In this document: positions 53,139 through 59,835 of the stretch, one piece after another
Layout: each line of letters begins with the position of its first letter
How positions within the stretch are numbered: position 1 is the first letter of the stretch
Notes under the pieces: model-generated
Database searches by the model: none
What the model was told of the DNA's origin: nothing
What the model saw: only the letters and a program-made list of their open reading frames with translations
DNA from: Saprospiraceae bacterium
GTDB lineage: Bacteria > Bacteroidota > Bacteroidia > Chitinophagales > Saprospiraceae
Length of the DNA: 64,000 bases
Direction: 5' to 3'
NCBI GenBank assembly: GCA_019638385.1
Contig: JAHBTW010000002.1
Span: 248,001 to 312,000, forward strand
Translations under genes and position numbers: made by a program

Positions 53139-53635
53139 GTGAACATATTGAGTTGTCGCCCGCCCTGCCAGTTCATCCACAGGCATTCCTCGCGCTGTTT
53201 GCCGCTATCGTCGCGGGTATTTTTCGTTACCATTTGCCAGTCGGATAATTCCTTTTTGTATAACTCTGATTTATACCCGGAAATCATTACATAGCCATTT
53301 AATTGTTTGGCTTTAGTTAATAAATCCCGGTGTTGATCTTCAGTTAAATTGTGCGTATATCCGTGCCGATTGCTTTTTTTGCTTCTGGTATTTGGCAAAT
53401 AAGGAGGGTCTAAATACCACAGAGTACCCGGCAAGTTATACCGGTCCAGAAGTGAAAAGGCATCTACATTTTCAATTCCTACCCTGGCTAATCGATCACG
53501 CACGGCCATTATCAAATTTGGCGTTTTGTACCAGGTATAAAATTGGGAGCAATAATCCTTGATTTCTTTAATGCCTGCCTGCTCTACTGTTCTGAGGTAG
53601 GATATTACGGCCTGGTATTTTTTGTTGGTGGTCAT
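53135..53635 (-). CDS. Dam-type (D12 class) adenine methyltransferase, N-terminally short
   Basis: A 166-residue protein with motif IV 'TLWYLDPPYLPNTRSKKSN' (the D-P-P-Y catalytic motif), followed by 'HRDLLTKAKQLNGYVMISGYKSELYKK' and 'REECLWMNW', as in Dam-like enzymes. The AdoMet-binding 'F-x-G-x-G' region that should precede by about 80-100 residues is missing, and no in-frame sequence upstream supplies it. It is either a shortened form that needs a partner or a degenerate copy. Four-base overlaps link it to both neighbours, so it is still translated. Confidence 0.75.
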   Translation of the reverse strand: MTTNKKYQAVISYLRTVEQAGIKEIKDYCSQFYTWYKTPNLIMAVRDRLARVGIENVDAFSLLDRYNLPGTLWYLDPPYLPNTRSKKSNRHGYTHNLTEDQHRDLLTKAKQLNGYVMISGYKSELYKKELSDWQMVTKNTRDDSGKQREECLWMNWQGGRQLNMFT

Positions 53636-53856
53636 AGCTGTAGTTTTTGTATTTGTATTTTTATGGTGTTAGGATCGAATCCAAGTTCAATAAATCGGCT
53701 TCTATTTTCTTCAACCCAATTACTTATAATTTCAGCCATATCTGAGTGCTGATAATGTCCAATACCATAATCAGACATAGACCTACTTACTGTTTTGATT
53801 GACTGTCCGGATACATCATTTACAGTCCAAAATTTAAATGTTGGCTTCTTTTTCAT
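53632..53856 (-). CDS. Small unknown provirus protein
   Basis: A 74-residue protein, 'MKKKPTFKFWTVNDVSGQSIKTVSRSMSDYG', then a helix and strand. AT-rich. Its stop overlaps the start of the Dam-like gene by four bases. Because it occupies the position where the missing N-terminal part of the methyltransferase would be encoded, an accessory role is conceivable; no similarity to an AdoMet motif is visible. Confidence 0.55.
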   Translation of the reverse strand: MKKKPTFKFWTVNDVSGQSIKTVSRSMSDYGIGHYQHSDMAEIISNWVEENRSRFIELGFDPNTIKIQIQKLQL

Positions 53857-53874
53857 ATAAAGAGTTTTTGCAAT

Positions 53875-55494
53875 TTAAAAAGGTATCGTCTCCTTCGCTT
53901 TCCGAAAGAATTTAATTAAATCCTTCCCGCTGCTTCGGCGCTCTTCATAGCCCGAAAAATCGCCGTGGCTGTCTCCGAAGAGCCGCAGCCACCGGGTAAA
54001 AGTCTTTTGCTTCAACTGCTTAAAATCGCTGTTGTCGGCCTGAAACTGATTGTACAGCTCCTTCTTATCGTACTCCTGGCCATGCACCAATTCGCGGTCC
54101 TCCATGAAGCGGATGAACTCCGGCGCTGTCTCTTCCACCATCTTGCGGATGATGAGGTTGATGGCGCCCGGTTTCAGCAGGCCACGGTGGAGAAACTGCT
54201 GCACGCAATGCAGCATATAGCTGTCGAAACAGGCCCATTCATGTGCGCTCCAATCGCGAAAAAACCACTGCTTGAACTCCATTTCCGGCGACCAGTCGGC
54301 CCCATAGTAATCGGCCATCTCGAACTCCGTACAGCGATCCTTTGAGCTGTCGCCGTGGATGCGGATGGTCCTGTTGGTAGATATGACCATTTTGGCCTGT
54401 ACCGGGAACGGAGCTTCGTTCTTGCGTTGGGCGCGTATGCCTTCGGTGATGTCGTTAAACAAATCCTCAAAGGAGAATCCTCGCGCTATGTCATTGATGT
54501 GTACCAGGCGCGTGTCTATCGTAAGCTCCTGGTACTTGAACCTGTCTTTGGTGTCAAAGTCTTTCCCGTTCAATTCCACATAAGTGGAGCTGTATTTTTC
54601 GGCGTTCAGCATGTAGCCAAGCGCTTTGCACAGCAGCGTTTTGCCCGTGCGGCCGCTGGCGTCCTCGCTGATGCGTGCATCGGTGAAAATGACGGCCCTT
54701 AGCTTGCCTTCATAATAGGAGTGCAGGCAGTAGCCTATGATCGTCTCGAATGCCTCGAGGCGCGCCGTGTCTGGTGTGTGTTCGGCTTTGGTGAGCGGGT
54801 GCAGCTTCCAGGCGTTGCCGATGTTGGAGACGAACCGCGAAAAGTTGGCGGCACGCACGGTTTCCATGTCCGTGGGCGTAAAGTCGCGGTTCAGTATCTG
54901 GTTGGCCCAAATGTAATGTTTCAGCGTGTTGTACGGCATGAGCTTGGTGCCGGTGGCGTCCACGCATACATAGCCGTTGCGGTAGTAGAAATACGCTTCG
55001 CGCTCGTTGTGCTCGTTGAAGCGGATCGGCTCTTCGTTGGTGAGACGGTGCAGCAGGCTTTCGCTAAAGTAGGTGCCGAGGCTTTTGTACAGCTTGTTTT
55101 TCATGGCCTCTATCATTACCCCATCGGGCAAATTGGCCCCATGCCCATCGAGCCATTCCACAAACGAATCTATGATCTCCTTTTGAGAAACCTCTTTGAC
55201 GATGTTGTCTTTGATGTGTACCAGGAAAGACATTTTGCCAATGTCGAGGCGCCGGAACCCCATGCCTTTGAGCAGGTCCACCAGCTTGGCAAAGTTGATT
55301 TTGATTTCCCGTATTTCGCCTTCGCTGTTCCACTTTATCTCATAGAAAGGCTGCCATTCGGCATCTTTCCATTCGGCGCTTTTCGGGCCATCTTCGGCGG
55401 CGCGGTAGTCAGTTTTCAGGCTGCGTAGTATTTCATTCGCTGCTGGCATGGGCGTAAATTTGTTAGTGGTTTGTGTCGGTCGTCGCTTTCTCAT
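53875..55494 (-). CDS. D5/SF3-like replication helicase (primase-helicase type)
   Basis: A 539-residue protein. The C-terminal AAA+ core starts at about residue 275 with Walker A 'SGRTGKTLLCKALGY', Walker B region 'RLVHINDIARGFSFEDLF', sensor-like 'AKMVISTNRTIR', and a winged-helix-like tail ('DFKQLKQKTFTRWLRLFGD'). This is the pattern of phage D5-type and SF3 replicative helicases. The N-terminal 250 residues show no clear primase active site. As the only replication enzyme in the element it is the likely initiator helicase; a host polymerase would be needed. Confidence 0.85.
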   Translation of the reverse strand: MRKRRPTQTTNKFTPMPAANEILRSLKTDYRAAEDGPKSAEWKDAEWQPFYEIKWNSEGEIREIKINFAKLVDLLKGMGFRRLDIGKMSFLVHIKDNIVKEVSQKEIIDSFVEWLDGHGANLPDGVMIEAMKNKLYKSLGTYFSESLLHRLTNEEPIRFNEHNEREAYFYYRNGYVCVDATGTKLMPYNTLKHYIWANQILNRDFTPTDMETVRAANFSRFVSNIGNAWKLHPLTKAEHTPDTARLEAFETIIGYCLHSYYEGKLRAVIFTDARISEDASGRTGKTLLCKALGYMLNAEKYSSTYVELNGKDFDTKDRFKYQELTIDTRLVHINDIARGFSFEDLFNDITEGIRAQRKNEAPFPVQAKMVISTNRTIRIHGDSSKDRCTEFEMADYYGADWSPEMEFKQWFFRDWSAHEWACFDSYMLHCVQQFLHRGLLKPGAINLIIRKMVEETAPEFIRFMEDRELVHGQEYDKKELYNQFQADNSDFKQLKQKTFTRWLRLFGDSHGDFSGYEERRSSGKDLIKFFRKAKETIPF

Positions 55495-55994
55495 GCGGTC
55501 TTTCGCTGTAGCATGTCTATGATCATCGAAATATATAGTTGCTCACCCCGTGCGACAACATCGAAGAAGCCGCGCATCGTAATGAGGTCCTTTTTCAACC
55601 TCCGGTTTTCTCTATCGAGGTTGATGATCGTTACCAGCATGTCCTCCATTTTCTCCTCCTGTTCGGTCTGAAATTCGAGGATGCTTTGCCAGAGCGTTTT
55701 CTGTTCATTGAACCAGAAAAATAGGGCGTCGAGTACCTTCTGCATCTCGTCGAGGCGGCGGTATTGCCAATAGGCTTTTTCCGGGTCGGTTTCGGCCATC
55801 GCGGCCAGGTCCTTTGTGCGGTTTTCCAGCGCTGCCACATAGCCGGCAAACTTCCGTATAGCATCCTCAGCACGCTGCTGATCGAGGATGTACAGTTGGC
55901 TTACAATCCCATCCCAAAGGGTGGAATTGAGCGTGTACCGGCCACCGGTGTAGCCGGCAGGGTTCTTTTTGTGGATGTGTGTGATCGGGTTCAT
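55491..55994 (-). CDS. Coiled-coil early provirus protein
   Basis: A 167-residue soluble protein, dominated by helices: 'RAEDAIRKFAGYVAALENRTKDLAAM', 'WQYRRLDEMQKVLDALFFWFNEQKTLWQSI', 'EKMEDMLVTIINLDRENRRLKKDL'. No catalytic motif. The start MNPITHIHKK overlaps the previous stop. Likely a structural or helicase-accessory protein of the early operon. Confidence 0.68.
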   Translation of the reverse strand: MNPITHIHKKNPAGYTGGRYTLNSTLWDGIVSQLYILDQQRAEDAIRKFAGYVAALENRTKDLAAMAETDPEKAYWQYRRLDEMQKVLDALFFWFNEQKTLWQSILEFQTEQEEKMEDMLVTIINLDRENRRLKKDLITMRGFFDVVARGEQLYISMIIDMLQRKTA

Positions 55995-56368
55995 AGCCCT
56001 ATCAATTTTGCCCTCGCTTCCTCTATTGTGCGCCCCATAGCCGGCACAATCTCTACGGTGAGATACCGGCTGATGGCTTTGTGATCGCGCACTTTTTGCC
56101 ACTGCTCTTTCAGCATTTTTTCTGTGCCGATGGTGTTGATGTGTATGCCGTGCCACTTGCGTTCACGGTCCATGAACACAATTTGAAAATCGGTGAGCAG
56201 CGCGGGGCACAAGTCGCCGGCTATTTCCGTAAGGGCGTTGTGCAGGTCTTTGGCCAGTTCAAGCCCCTGGTCGTAGTCTTGTAGCCAAATGCAAGGTTGC
56301 TGTGGCGTTTCCCAGTCCACGCCCCAGGAGTATGCGGCGCGGCGTACTTTTCCAAAAAATAGTGTCAT
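55991..56368 (-). CDS. Small unknown early protein
   Basis: A 125-residue soluble alpha/beta protein: 'IWLQDYDQGLELAKDLHNALTEIAGDLCPALL', 'DFQIVFMDRERKWHGIHINTIG'. No family recognised. Coupled by four bases to the coiled-coil gene. Confidence 0.65.
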   Translation of the reverse strand: MTLFFGKVRRAAYSWGVDWETPQQPCIWLQDYDQGLELAKDLHNALTEIAGDLCPALLTDFQIVFMDRERKWHGIHINTIGTEKMLKEQWQKVRDHKAISRYLTVEIVPAMGRTIEEARAKLIGL

Positions 56369-56374
56369 AGCTAT

Positions 56375-56923
56375 TTATTTAGTGGTGAAAAAACCTTCCT
56401 GTTGGTGATGGTACTTCAAATAATAGTCCCGCACTTGCTCCATGCGCTCGTGCCACTGGGCGCGTACCTGCTTGATGGTATCGGTGACGCGCTGAGCGTA
56501 TTCCTCCCATGTCTCGTTCACGTTGGCCCCGTCAAAGGGGAAAAGCGTGATGACCGGCAGCCGGTCGGTTTCGTCCTTTTGGGACATGAAGCCGTTTCCC
56601 GATGAGGTAAGAATGTCCACCTGCCGCTGCGCTTCGGCCATTACGCGCCGGTACGGCACATGCAGGCACAAGCGCTCGAGCTTGTCGGGCAGGGTGTAGA
56701 TGGGTTCGTCGGTTTCGGGGTGCCTGCCTACGATGAAAAGCGGCTCTATGCGCGCTGCGGCTTCGGCTATGGCGCGTTTCTTTTGCAGCTCGGTGTAGAA
56801 GGCATAGAAGCCCCAGAGAATAAACGCCCACAGTAGCGGCCCCACAATCGGGACAATCTGGTGGGACACCCACATACTGCCGAAAAAGCCGCCTGCACAA
56901 ATTGAGACAAAGAGTGATTTCAT
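56375..56923 (-). CDS. Early provirus membrane protein
   Basis: A 182-residue protein with two N-terminal membrane segments ('SLFVSICAGGFFGSMWVSHQIV' and 'IVGPLLWAFILWGFYAFYTEL') followed by a cytoplasmic helical domain of about 130 residues. Unusual location: a membrane protein inside the early replication operon, which suggests that viral DNA replication or control is membrane-associated. Confidence 0.72.
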   Translation of the reverse strand: MKSLFVSICAGGFFGSMWVSHQIVPIVGPLLWAFILWGFYAFYTELQKKRAIAEAAARIEPLFIVGRHPETDEPIYTLPDKLERLCLHVPYRRVMAEAQRQVDILTSSGNGFMSQKDETDRLPVITLFPFDGANVNETWEEYAQRVTDTIKQVRAQWHERMEQVRDYYLKYHHQQEGFFTTK

Positions 56924-57402
56924 TTTGTCCTAATGTTGATGTCCCCGTTTCCGGAGTGGTGAACTATAAAAGTGTGTCCCTGTCTGTTGTCCGGTGTGCC
57001 TTGTCTGTCCGTGTCCGGCGCGCGCCGGGTGTGTCCGTGTCCGTGTCTCATGTTATTGAAGGCCATTGCGACAAAAAGCCAAATACCCATTATCGCCCAA
57101 AATTTCACCTGCACAACCAGCCAGGCAAGCCCCATCAATACGGCGTAGCTTCCGCCCGCTATGCCGGCCGCTGCGCCGGTGTAGTACAGTACGGTAATGG
57201 CCGCTTTTGCGGGCTTCTTTTCAATCGCCTGCACCAGTTGGTAGGGCGTGTATTCCGGCTCTTCTGCCGGCTCTTCTGTGTCTATGTCGGATTGTATCCA
57301 ATCCAATTTGCGGGATACAATTGCGGTATGATTGCGGGCGTTTTGCGGGATGCCGCCCGCATTTACGATTTGTCTATTTTGTTGATTGTCAGATGTTCCC
57401 AT
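56920..57402 (-). CDS. Early provirus membrane protein with charged ends
   Basis: A 160-residue protein. A soluble N-terminal part (MGTSDNQQNRQIVNAGG...) precedes two membrane segments ('AAITVLYYTGAAAGIAGGSYAVLMGLAW' and 'VKFWAIMGIWLFVAMAF') and a His/Arg/Asp-rich tail. The start was chosen at the ATG following the upstream stop. Family unknown. Confidence 0.68.
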   Translation of the reverse strand: MGTSDNQQNRQIVNAGGIPQNARNHTAIVSRKLDWIQSDIDTEEPAEEPEYTPYQLVQAIEKKPAKAAITVLYYTGAAAGIAGGSYAVLMGLAWLVVQVKFWAIMGIWLFVAMAFNNMRHGHGHTRRAPDTDRQGTPDNRQGHTFIVHHSGNGDINIRTK

Positions 57403-57434
57403 TGTCTTTTTATTTGAATTGCGGGTAATTGCGG

Positions 57435-57851
57435 TTAGTATTCGGTTTCCGTGTCCCCTACCGAGTTGAAAGCGCTCCAATACTTCTCCAGTGTTCGCAG
57501 GCCAAAGCCGCGCCGGCCCCGAAAAGTTGCGGCGGCTGTAGCGGCGCTTTGGCCGGCTGCCCATAGCGCTTTCAGTTCGGCATACTTGGCGGTGTCGAAT
57601 TGTTCTTCCACGGTCCGGCGCTCCGTTGCTCCGATCACAGCGCTGCGCCCGGAGCCGGACAAAATGCGCGTGTCCTCATATACATTTGTCTCTACTTCCT
57701 GCTGTGCGAAGGCGCGCCCGGCATGGTACACCACGTTGTAGGGCATTGTCCGTGCCGTGTTCGGTTTCCGTGTCCCTTTGGTTTCCCAGGGGCAGGGCAC
57801 CGGCTCGGGTGCAGGGACAAAGAGGGACGCTATTTTTGCGAGGAGCTTCAT
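57435..57851 (-). CDS. Small protein with C-terminal DNA-binding-like segment
   Basis: A 138-residue protein. The N-terminus is Pro-rich and disordered; the last 45 residues ('KYAELKALWAAGQSAATAAATFRGRRGFGLRTLEKYWSAF') form a helix-turn-helix-like unit of the kind found in phage DNA-binding accessory proteins. It is coupled by four bases to the HTH-membrane gene. Function unknown. Confidence 0.6.
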   Translation of the reverse strand: MKLLAKIASLFVPAPEPVPCPWETKGTRKPNTARTMPYNVVYHAGRAFAQQEVETNVYEDTRILSGSGRSAVIGATERRTVEEQFDTAKYAELKALWAAGQSAATAAATFRGRRGFGLRTLEKYWSAFNSVGDTETEY

Positions 57852-58435
57852 TTGTCTTTCATTGATGTGGCCAGGCCACCAACTGCGAGCGGAAGGCCCA
57901 CGGCTATAATGACTTTGCCGGCAGTGAAAGAATATTCCCCAAAAACCTCCATTGCGCACAAGTGCAGGCAGAGTTGAAAGATGCCGAACCCCCATGCCCA
58001 CGCATCGGCGTTCCACCCCTTATAGGTGATAATGTTTTTTATAGCCGAATACCCAACCGCGAACCCGGTGAGCGCAAAAATGGCGGCTGCGGCGTGCTGG
58101 AAGTCGTGATATGTGTTGAAGGCAATCCACGAGAAACTGAGCGCGTCGGCGCTAATAAGGATCAGCGCGCCGACGATGGCCACCGGGTTGGAGCGGAATA
58201 GCTGCGTAGCGTCGCGCTTTTGTGGCGCCGGTGTGGGCGCCGGTTTCGGCTTCGGCGCTGTGGCTTCCTTTTCTTTTACAATGGTGAGCGCCGGAGACCA
58301 CTCCACAATCTTTTCTTTGCCTTCCGGCAAATAGACAATAGAGTTTTGTACTGTGCCGCCCAATTCGGCCACACGGCGGCGGACTGTCTTTGGATGGCAG
58401 TGCCATTCGGCAGCGAGGGCGTTCACTGTTTTCAT
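57848..58435 (-). CDS. Helix-turn-helix protein with C-terminal membrane bundle
   Basis: A 195-residue protein. Residues 1-35 are an HTH ('VNALAAEWHCHPKTVRRRVAELG'); a Pro/Lys-rich linker (about 45-75) leads to four hydrophobic segments ('NPVAIVGALILISADALSF', 'AAAIFALTGFAVGYSAI', 'WAWGFGIFQLCLHLCAM', 'KVIIAVGLPLAVGG'). This puts a DNA-binding head on a membrane protein, a design able to tether viral DNA or control regions to the membrane. No known family comes to mind. Confidence 0.7.
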   Translation of the reverse strand: MKTVNALAAEWHCHPKTVRRRVAELGGTVQNSIVYLPEGKEKIVEWSPALTIVKEKEATAPKPKPAPTPAPQKRDATQLFRSNPVAIVGALILISADALSFSWIAFNTYHDFQHAAAAIFALTGFAVGYSAIKNIITYKGWNADAWAWGFGIFQLCLHLCAMEVFGEYSFTAGKVIIAVGLPLAVGGLATSMKDK

Positions 58436-58671
58436 GGCATTTCGATTTGAAGCGGTTCATAACGGAGCGCTTCGCGAAGCGCCTCCACCTGCTCCGGCCG
58501 CACGGAAGTTTTGCCTGAACGGTAATTAGATACCGTCCGAACGGTTACGCCCAGCGCGTCGGCAAGTTCCTGCTCCAACTCTGCGGAAGTTATTCTTCTG
58601 TTAACTTTCGCCAGATCAAACCATACTTCGATCTGCTCCGCCGTTACGGCGAGGTTTTCTTCTTTTTGCAT
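58432..58671 (-). CDS. Cro-like transcription regulator
   Basis: A 79-residue XRE-type HTH protein: 'ITSAELEQELADALGVTVRTVSNYRSGKTSVRPEQVEALREAL' is a full lambda-Cro/CI-type HTH. It is the first gene of the leftward early operon and is transcribed away from the repressor gene. The start MQKEENLAV was chosen over an upstream one because the promoter TACCTTTG overlaps that longer frame. Confidence 0.85.
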   Translation of the reverse strand: MQKEENLAVTAEQIEVWFDLAKVNRRITSAELEQELADALGVTVRTVSNYRSGKTSVRPEQVEALREALRYEPLQIEMP

Positions 58672-58777
58672 TATCTTTGTTTCAGATTTATGAAAGCAAA
58701 GGTATGCTTTATGAATCCACATTTGCAAATTTTTGAAAAAAAATATTCAAAAAAATGCAAAAAAAATCTGACTTGAC
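58672..58777. promoter_or_regulatory. Divergent operator/promoter region between Cro-like and repressor genes
   Basis: The minus-strand promoter has TACCTTTG at plus 58697-58704 (read as CAAAGGTA) with TTTG 21 bp upstream. The AT-rich middle contains dyads: TTTGCAAA (58722-58729) and TTTTTGAA...TTCAAAAA about 58731-58756. These are likely operators for the two HTH proteins that flank them. Confidence 0.65.
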
Positions 58778-59137
58778 ATGAGTATTGCCTCGCGCATAGC
58801 GCAACTGCCGGGTTTGCTCGGCATTAAAAACTCAGAGTTTGCAAAGGCTTTGGGTATTAGTCACCAACGATTTAACCAGTACAAGAAAAAACCGGAAACA
58901 GGTGTGAGGTACGAAACAATCAATCAAATTGTAGAGCACTATCCGGTAAGTGAGGACTGGCTGAGAAACGGTGAAGGGGAGTGGCGAAGAATTGAAAGTG
59001 TAGTTTCAGAACCTACAGCCATGTACACCCGAAGCGATTTCAACATGCTGGACGTTTTGGACCGGCTTTCCGGGGTAGAGCGCCGGGTAAGCGCTCTCGA
59101 AAAGAAAATAAACAACAACAACAATGATAAAACTTAG
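58778..59137 (+). CDS. Phage repressor-like HTH protein
   Basis: A 119-residue regulator. The N-terminal HTH 'IKNSEFAKALGISHQRFNQYKKKPETGVRYETINQIV' is XRE-type and is followed by 'YPVSEDWLRNGEGEW', the hallmark of CI-type repressors of Bacteroidota phages. A C-terminal coiled coil ('DVLDRLSGVERRVSALEKKINN') probably dimerises it; there is no S24 peptidase. It should keep the element silent by binding the operator region just upstream. The gene overlaps the lipoprotein by 14 bases. Confidence 0.88.
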   Translation: MSIASRIAQLPGLLGIKNSEFAKALGISHQRFNQYKKKPETGVRYETINQIVEHYPVSEDWLRNGEGEWRRIESVVSEPTAMYTRSDFNMLDVLDRLSGVERRVSALEKKINNNNNDKT

Positions 59138-59606
59138 ACACATTATCCTATTGCTGTTCCCGATGTTACTGGTGAGCTGCGAGAAAGAAGAAAAGGTACC
59201 TGTTTCCATGCAGATTATTTCAGTCAGGGCGACGCGCATGGATGGGTTCAAAAATGGCACGGACCGTTGGGATGCTTCGCCGAATAATTCCGATCCTGAT
59301 CCATACATTCGTATTCGGCTCGCCAACTCTACGCAGCCCTGGGCGATGTCTGCGCCCATCATGCGCAATCAAATAGGCGTGTTCACTTTCAGCGGCAGCC
59401 TTTTCAACCTTCAGTTTCCGCAGGAAGTATACCTCGTTGAGGTATGGGATGACGATTCATTAGACCTTTTTGAGGGCGCCGATGATTTCATTGGAGGATA
59501 CACGTTCCAGCCCTGGGCGCCGGGCCGTGGTCATCCCAATACCATCGTACTCGATCGGCCACAATCGGGCATCGCGCTGGAGCTTACGGTATCGTATCGG
59601 TTTTGA
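59124..59606 (+). CDS. Provirus-borne lipoprotein with C2-like domain
   Basis: A 160-residue lipoprotein (signal MIKLRHIILLLFPML, lipobox 'LVSC', Cys at about 19). The soluble part resembles a C2-type beta-sandwich: 'SDPDPYIRIRLAN', 'VYLVEVWDDDSLDLFEGADDFIGGY', with Asp-rich calcium loops. It lies next to the repressor on the plus strand, so it is probably expressed in the lysogen; such lysogenic genes change the host surface, for instance to block superinfection. That role is inference. Confidence 0.75.
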   Translation: MIKLRHIILLLFPMLLVSCEKEEKVPVSMQIISVRATRMDGFKNGTDRWDASPNNSDPDPYIRIRLANSTQPWAMSAPIMRNQIGVFTFSGSLFNLQFPQEVYLVEVWDDDSLDLFEGADDFIGGYTFQPWAPGRGHPNTIVLDRPQSGIALELTVSYRF

Positions 59607-59697
59607 AAGTTGTCCATTGTCCATGCCCGTGGACAATGGACAAAAGATAGCGAGATAATTATTTGACTTGCAGCGCTGTTTGTGGAGGTGAGGGGAA

Positions 59698-59712
59698 TCC
59701 GGTATTCTCCAC
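59698..59712. other. attR core (15 bp)
   Basis: TCCGGTATTCTCCAC, identical to 29648-29662, without a tRNA around it. It marks the right boundary of the element, 91 bases after the last provirus gene. The host ABC exporter resumes 124 bases later. Confidence 0.88.
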
Positions 59713-59835
59713 CACTTTCCAAAAAGCTCTCGTCATCAACGGCGAGGGCTTTTTTTGTTTTTCGGATAATCATTATCCGCGCTCCCGGTGTTGTTATTGC
59801 TCGCTTACCCAAATCTGCAAAAACCAATATCCTCT

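Noticed and set aside
52314..53635. Restriction-modification system
   Set aside because: No restriction endonuclease or specificity gene is next to the methyltransferases.
59690..59712. Second tRNA gene at the right end of the element
   Set aside because: Only the last 15 bases of tRNA-Ala are present; this is attR.
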